63,272 nt of DNA. Source: Alistipes senegalensis. GTDB lineage: Bacteria > Bacillota > Clostridia > Oscillospirales > Ruminococcaceae. The notes beneath the pieces were generated by a model. That model saw only the letters and a list, made by a program, of their open reading frames with translations. It ran no database searches and was not told where the DNA came from. Numbering within the stretch: the first letter of the stretch is position 1; every line of letters begins with the position of its first letter. The translations under genes were made by a program, and so were the position numbers. This document shows, in pieces, positions 61,847-63,272 of this stretch. Where the stretch lies: assembly GCA_023665275.1 (NCBI GenBank), contig JAMPEF010000007.1:1-63272 (forward strand). The letters run 5' to 3'.

Positions 61847-63205
61847 ATGGACGACATAGAAAACTATATTCACGGAAATCTGCCGGAGCAGGAAAATCTC
61901 ACTGAAACGGTAAGTAATGATAATTCCGGATATGAAAATACTTCATTTGCTTATGCTGGATTTGTCTATGATACAGTGCCGGACGAATTTCAGCAGTATG
62001 AAGAACTTTCCGGAACTGTAAGAAAAAGAAAAAATACAACCGGTGAAAAATTTATAATTTTTTTGTTTGTTGTTATTATACTTCTTGCCATAGGGCTTTC
62101 AATATACGGTATCGCAAACGATGTCTATAGAAGCCGTTCCGTTATGGAAGAACTCAGAAAACAACAACATATTGTAATGTATCAGGAGGGTAAACCCGAC
62201 GGTGCAAATGATTTGAATAATTTCATTGACGAAAACGGCAGATACACTATAGAGGGTGCAGCAGCAGCCGTTAAAGATTCAATCGTTGAAATATATACGT
62301 ATTCGGACGCAAAAAAGACTAAACTTGAGGGAACAGGTTCAGGGGTTGTTATCTCCAAAGATGGCTATATTGTGACAAATGCACACGTTCTCAAGTCAGA
62401 TGGATTCCACACCGTCCATACTACAGACGAAAAAATATATAACGCAAAAATTATTGGCAGAGACTCAAAAACCGATATAGCTGTTATAAAAGTAGATAAT
62501 TCCGGACTTACTCCGGCAGTGTTGGGCAATTCTGATGAAGCAATAGTCGGCGAACAGGTTATAGCTGTGGGAAATCCGGCAGGGCTTTCAAATACTGTCA
62601 CGGACGGTATAATTTCCGCTGTAAACCGTAAAATCCGCAGCGACTCAACCGGCTTTGAAATGAACTGCATTCAAACAAATGCCGATATAAGCCCCGGAAA
62701 TTCCGGCGGTGCGCTGGTTAATATGTACGGTCAGGTAATCGGGATAACGTCTTCAAAATACGTAAGCTCTAGTTTTGAGGGTCTTGGATTTGCAATAACT
62801 ATAAACGAGGCAATGCCCATTATTGAACAGCTTATTGATACGGGATATGTTTCAGGACGTTTCAGGATAGGTATTCAGCTTATTGATATGGATTCAGAAG
62901 AAAAAGTTCTTCTTATTGAAAACGAAATAGGTTTTGAACTCCCTGACGGTTTCGAGGGTGTATATATCGATTCAATAAGTGAAGATTGTGACATTGCCAA
63001 TACGGAACTTAAAGCAGGCGATTTTATCACTGAAATAAATGGCGTTCCCATCAAAACTTACGACGAACTATACAATACTATAAGCGCATCTTTTAAGGCT
63101 GGCGATAAAGTACCGGCCAAATGCGCAAACGTAAAGAAAAACGGAAAAGTAACTTATTATGACATTGAATTTAAATTAATGGAAGATACTTCCGGAGATT
63201 TTTAA
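61847..63205 (+). CDS. htrA: HtrA/DegP-family membrane-anchored serine protease
   Basis: A 452-residue S1C protease. An acidic cytoplasmic N-terminus of about 60 residues precedes one transmembrane helix (about 65-85). The trypsin-like domain has the triad His (VTNAHVL near 179), Asp (TDIAVIKV near 209) and Ser (SPGNSGGAL near 285). A PDZ domain fills the C-terminus (GDFITEINGVPIKTYDELYN). It degrades or refolds misfolded surface proteins. ATG 61847 follows AAAGGAG. It follows the kinase by 22 bp, a common envelope-stress arrangement. Confidence 0.94.
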   Translation: MDDIENYIHGNLPEQENLTETVSNDNSGYENTSFAYAGFVYDTVPDEFQQYEELSGTVRKRKNTTGEKFIIFLFVVIILLAIGLSIYGIANDVYRSRSVMEELRKQQHIVMYQEGKPDGANDLNNFIDENGRYTIEGAAAAVKDSIVEIYTYSDAKKTKLEGTGSGVVISKDGYIVTNAHVLKSDGFHTVHTTDEKIYNAKIIGRDSKTDIAVIKVDNSGLTPAVLGNSDEAIVGEQVIAVGNPAGLSNTVTDGIISAVNRKIRSDSTGFEMNCIQTNADISPGNSGGALVNMYGQVIGITSSKYVSSSFEGLGFAITINEAMPIIEQLIDTGYVSGRFRIGIQLIDMDSEEKVLLIENEIGFELPDGFEGVYIDSISEDCDIANTELKAGDFITEINGVPIKTYDELYNTISASFKAGDKVPAKCANVKKNGKVTYYDIEFKLMEDTSGDF

Positions 63206-63222
63206 AAATATAGTTGCCCTAT

Positions 63223-63251
63223 TTGACAACAGAAGCAAAATATGGTATAAT
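63223..63251 (+). promoter_or_regulatory. Promoter at the right edge
   Basis: TTGACA (63223-63228), 17-bp spacer, TATAAT (63246-63251), plus strand. An ATG at 63258 lies exactly where transcription should begin, so the mRNA may be leaderless or the true gene may start beyond the window. Confidence 0.8.
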
Positions 63252-63272
63252 AAACACATGAGTAAAAGTAAA

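Noticed and set aside
1..63272. tRNA or rRNA genes
   Set aside because: No tRNA-like cloverleaf or CCA-ending block and no rRNA segment was recognised on reading; a tRNAscan or Infernal run would settle this.

Overview
The window looks like low-GC Firmicutes chromosome. A Ruminococcus-like member of the Oscillospiraceae is the best guess. This is inferred from a secreted CAP protein with a C-terminal dockerin, Gram-positive style type IV pili, strong AGGAGG ribosome sites, near-consensus -35/-10 promoters with 17-bp spacers, and a purine pathway built from a PurO-type IMP cyclohydrolase plus a stand-alone AICAR transformylase. No rRNA, tRNA, IS element, CRISPR array or integrase was recognised.

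Layout. 1-16.3 kb is a complete type IV pilus locus. On the minus strand, pilB-pilT are followed by the likely major pilin, an S41 protease and two more pilins, each pilin with its own almost identical promoter. pnuC follows, behind a structured leader. pilD is divergent from pilB. A second minus-strand operon (pilC, a pilM-pilN fusion, pilO, a 922-residue pilus protein and two pseudopilins) completes the machine. 16.3-26.7 kb carries minus-strand housekeeping genes: rnz, the CAP-dockerin protein, an HTH-cupin-acyl-CoA synthetase fusion, asnB, a methyltransferase, and nadC/nadB with a VanY-like peptidase between them. 26.8-35.9 kb is a plus-strand run: a small coiled-coil ORF with an apparent ATT start, a sigma-region-4-like HTH protein, uvrC, a PLP decarboxylase, holB, ricT/yaaT, queH, ybaK, a secreted nuclease-toxin-like protein, then rsmD, coaD and a coiled-coil protein.

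35.9-38.0 kb is an orphan phage-type baseplate/tail-fibre module of three genes bounded by strong hairpins, with no other phage genes. 38.3-41.9 kb is a three-gene operon of a repeat-rich scaffold-like protein, a small protein sharing a motif with it, and a TPR protein. 42.3-44.4 kb has a membrane glycosyltransferase and a WG-repeat-like protein that seems to start at CTG. 44.5-57.0 kb is a de novo purine cluster (purE, purC, a purF-like gene lacking the catalytic cysteine, purM, purN, purO-like, AICAR transformylase, purD). It is interleaved with about ten small orphan genes, mostly membrane, zinc-ribbon or lipoprotein, including one interrupted by an in-frame TGA. 57.1-63.2 kb has hsp20, a CPBP protease, a RING-like membrane protein, an OmpR-type response regulator, its histidine kinase and an HtrA protease.

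The items most worth a second look are the degenerate PurF, the orphan tail-fibre cassette, the pnuC leader, the pilus locus features (PilM-PilN fusion, giant beta-helix-like pilus protein, c-di-GMP-type motif in PilB, repeated pilin promoters), the HTH-cupin-synthetase fusion, and two genes with non-standard start codons. All family assignments come from reading sequence motifs; no database search was run.
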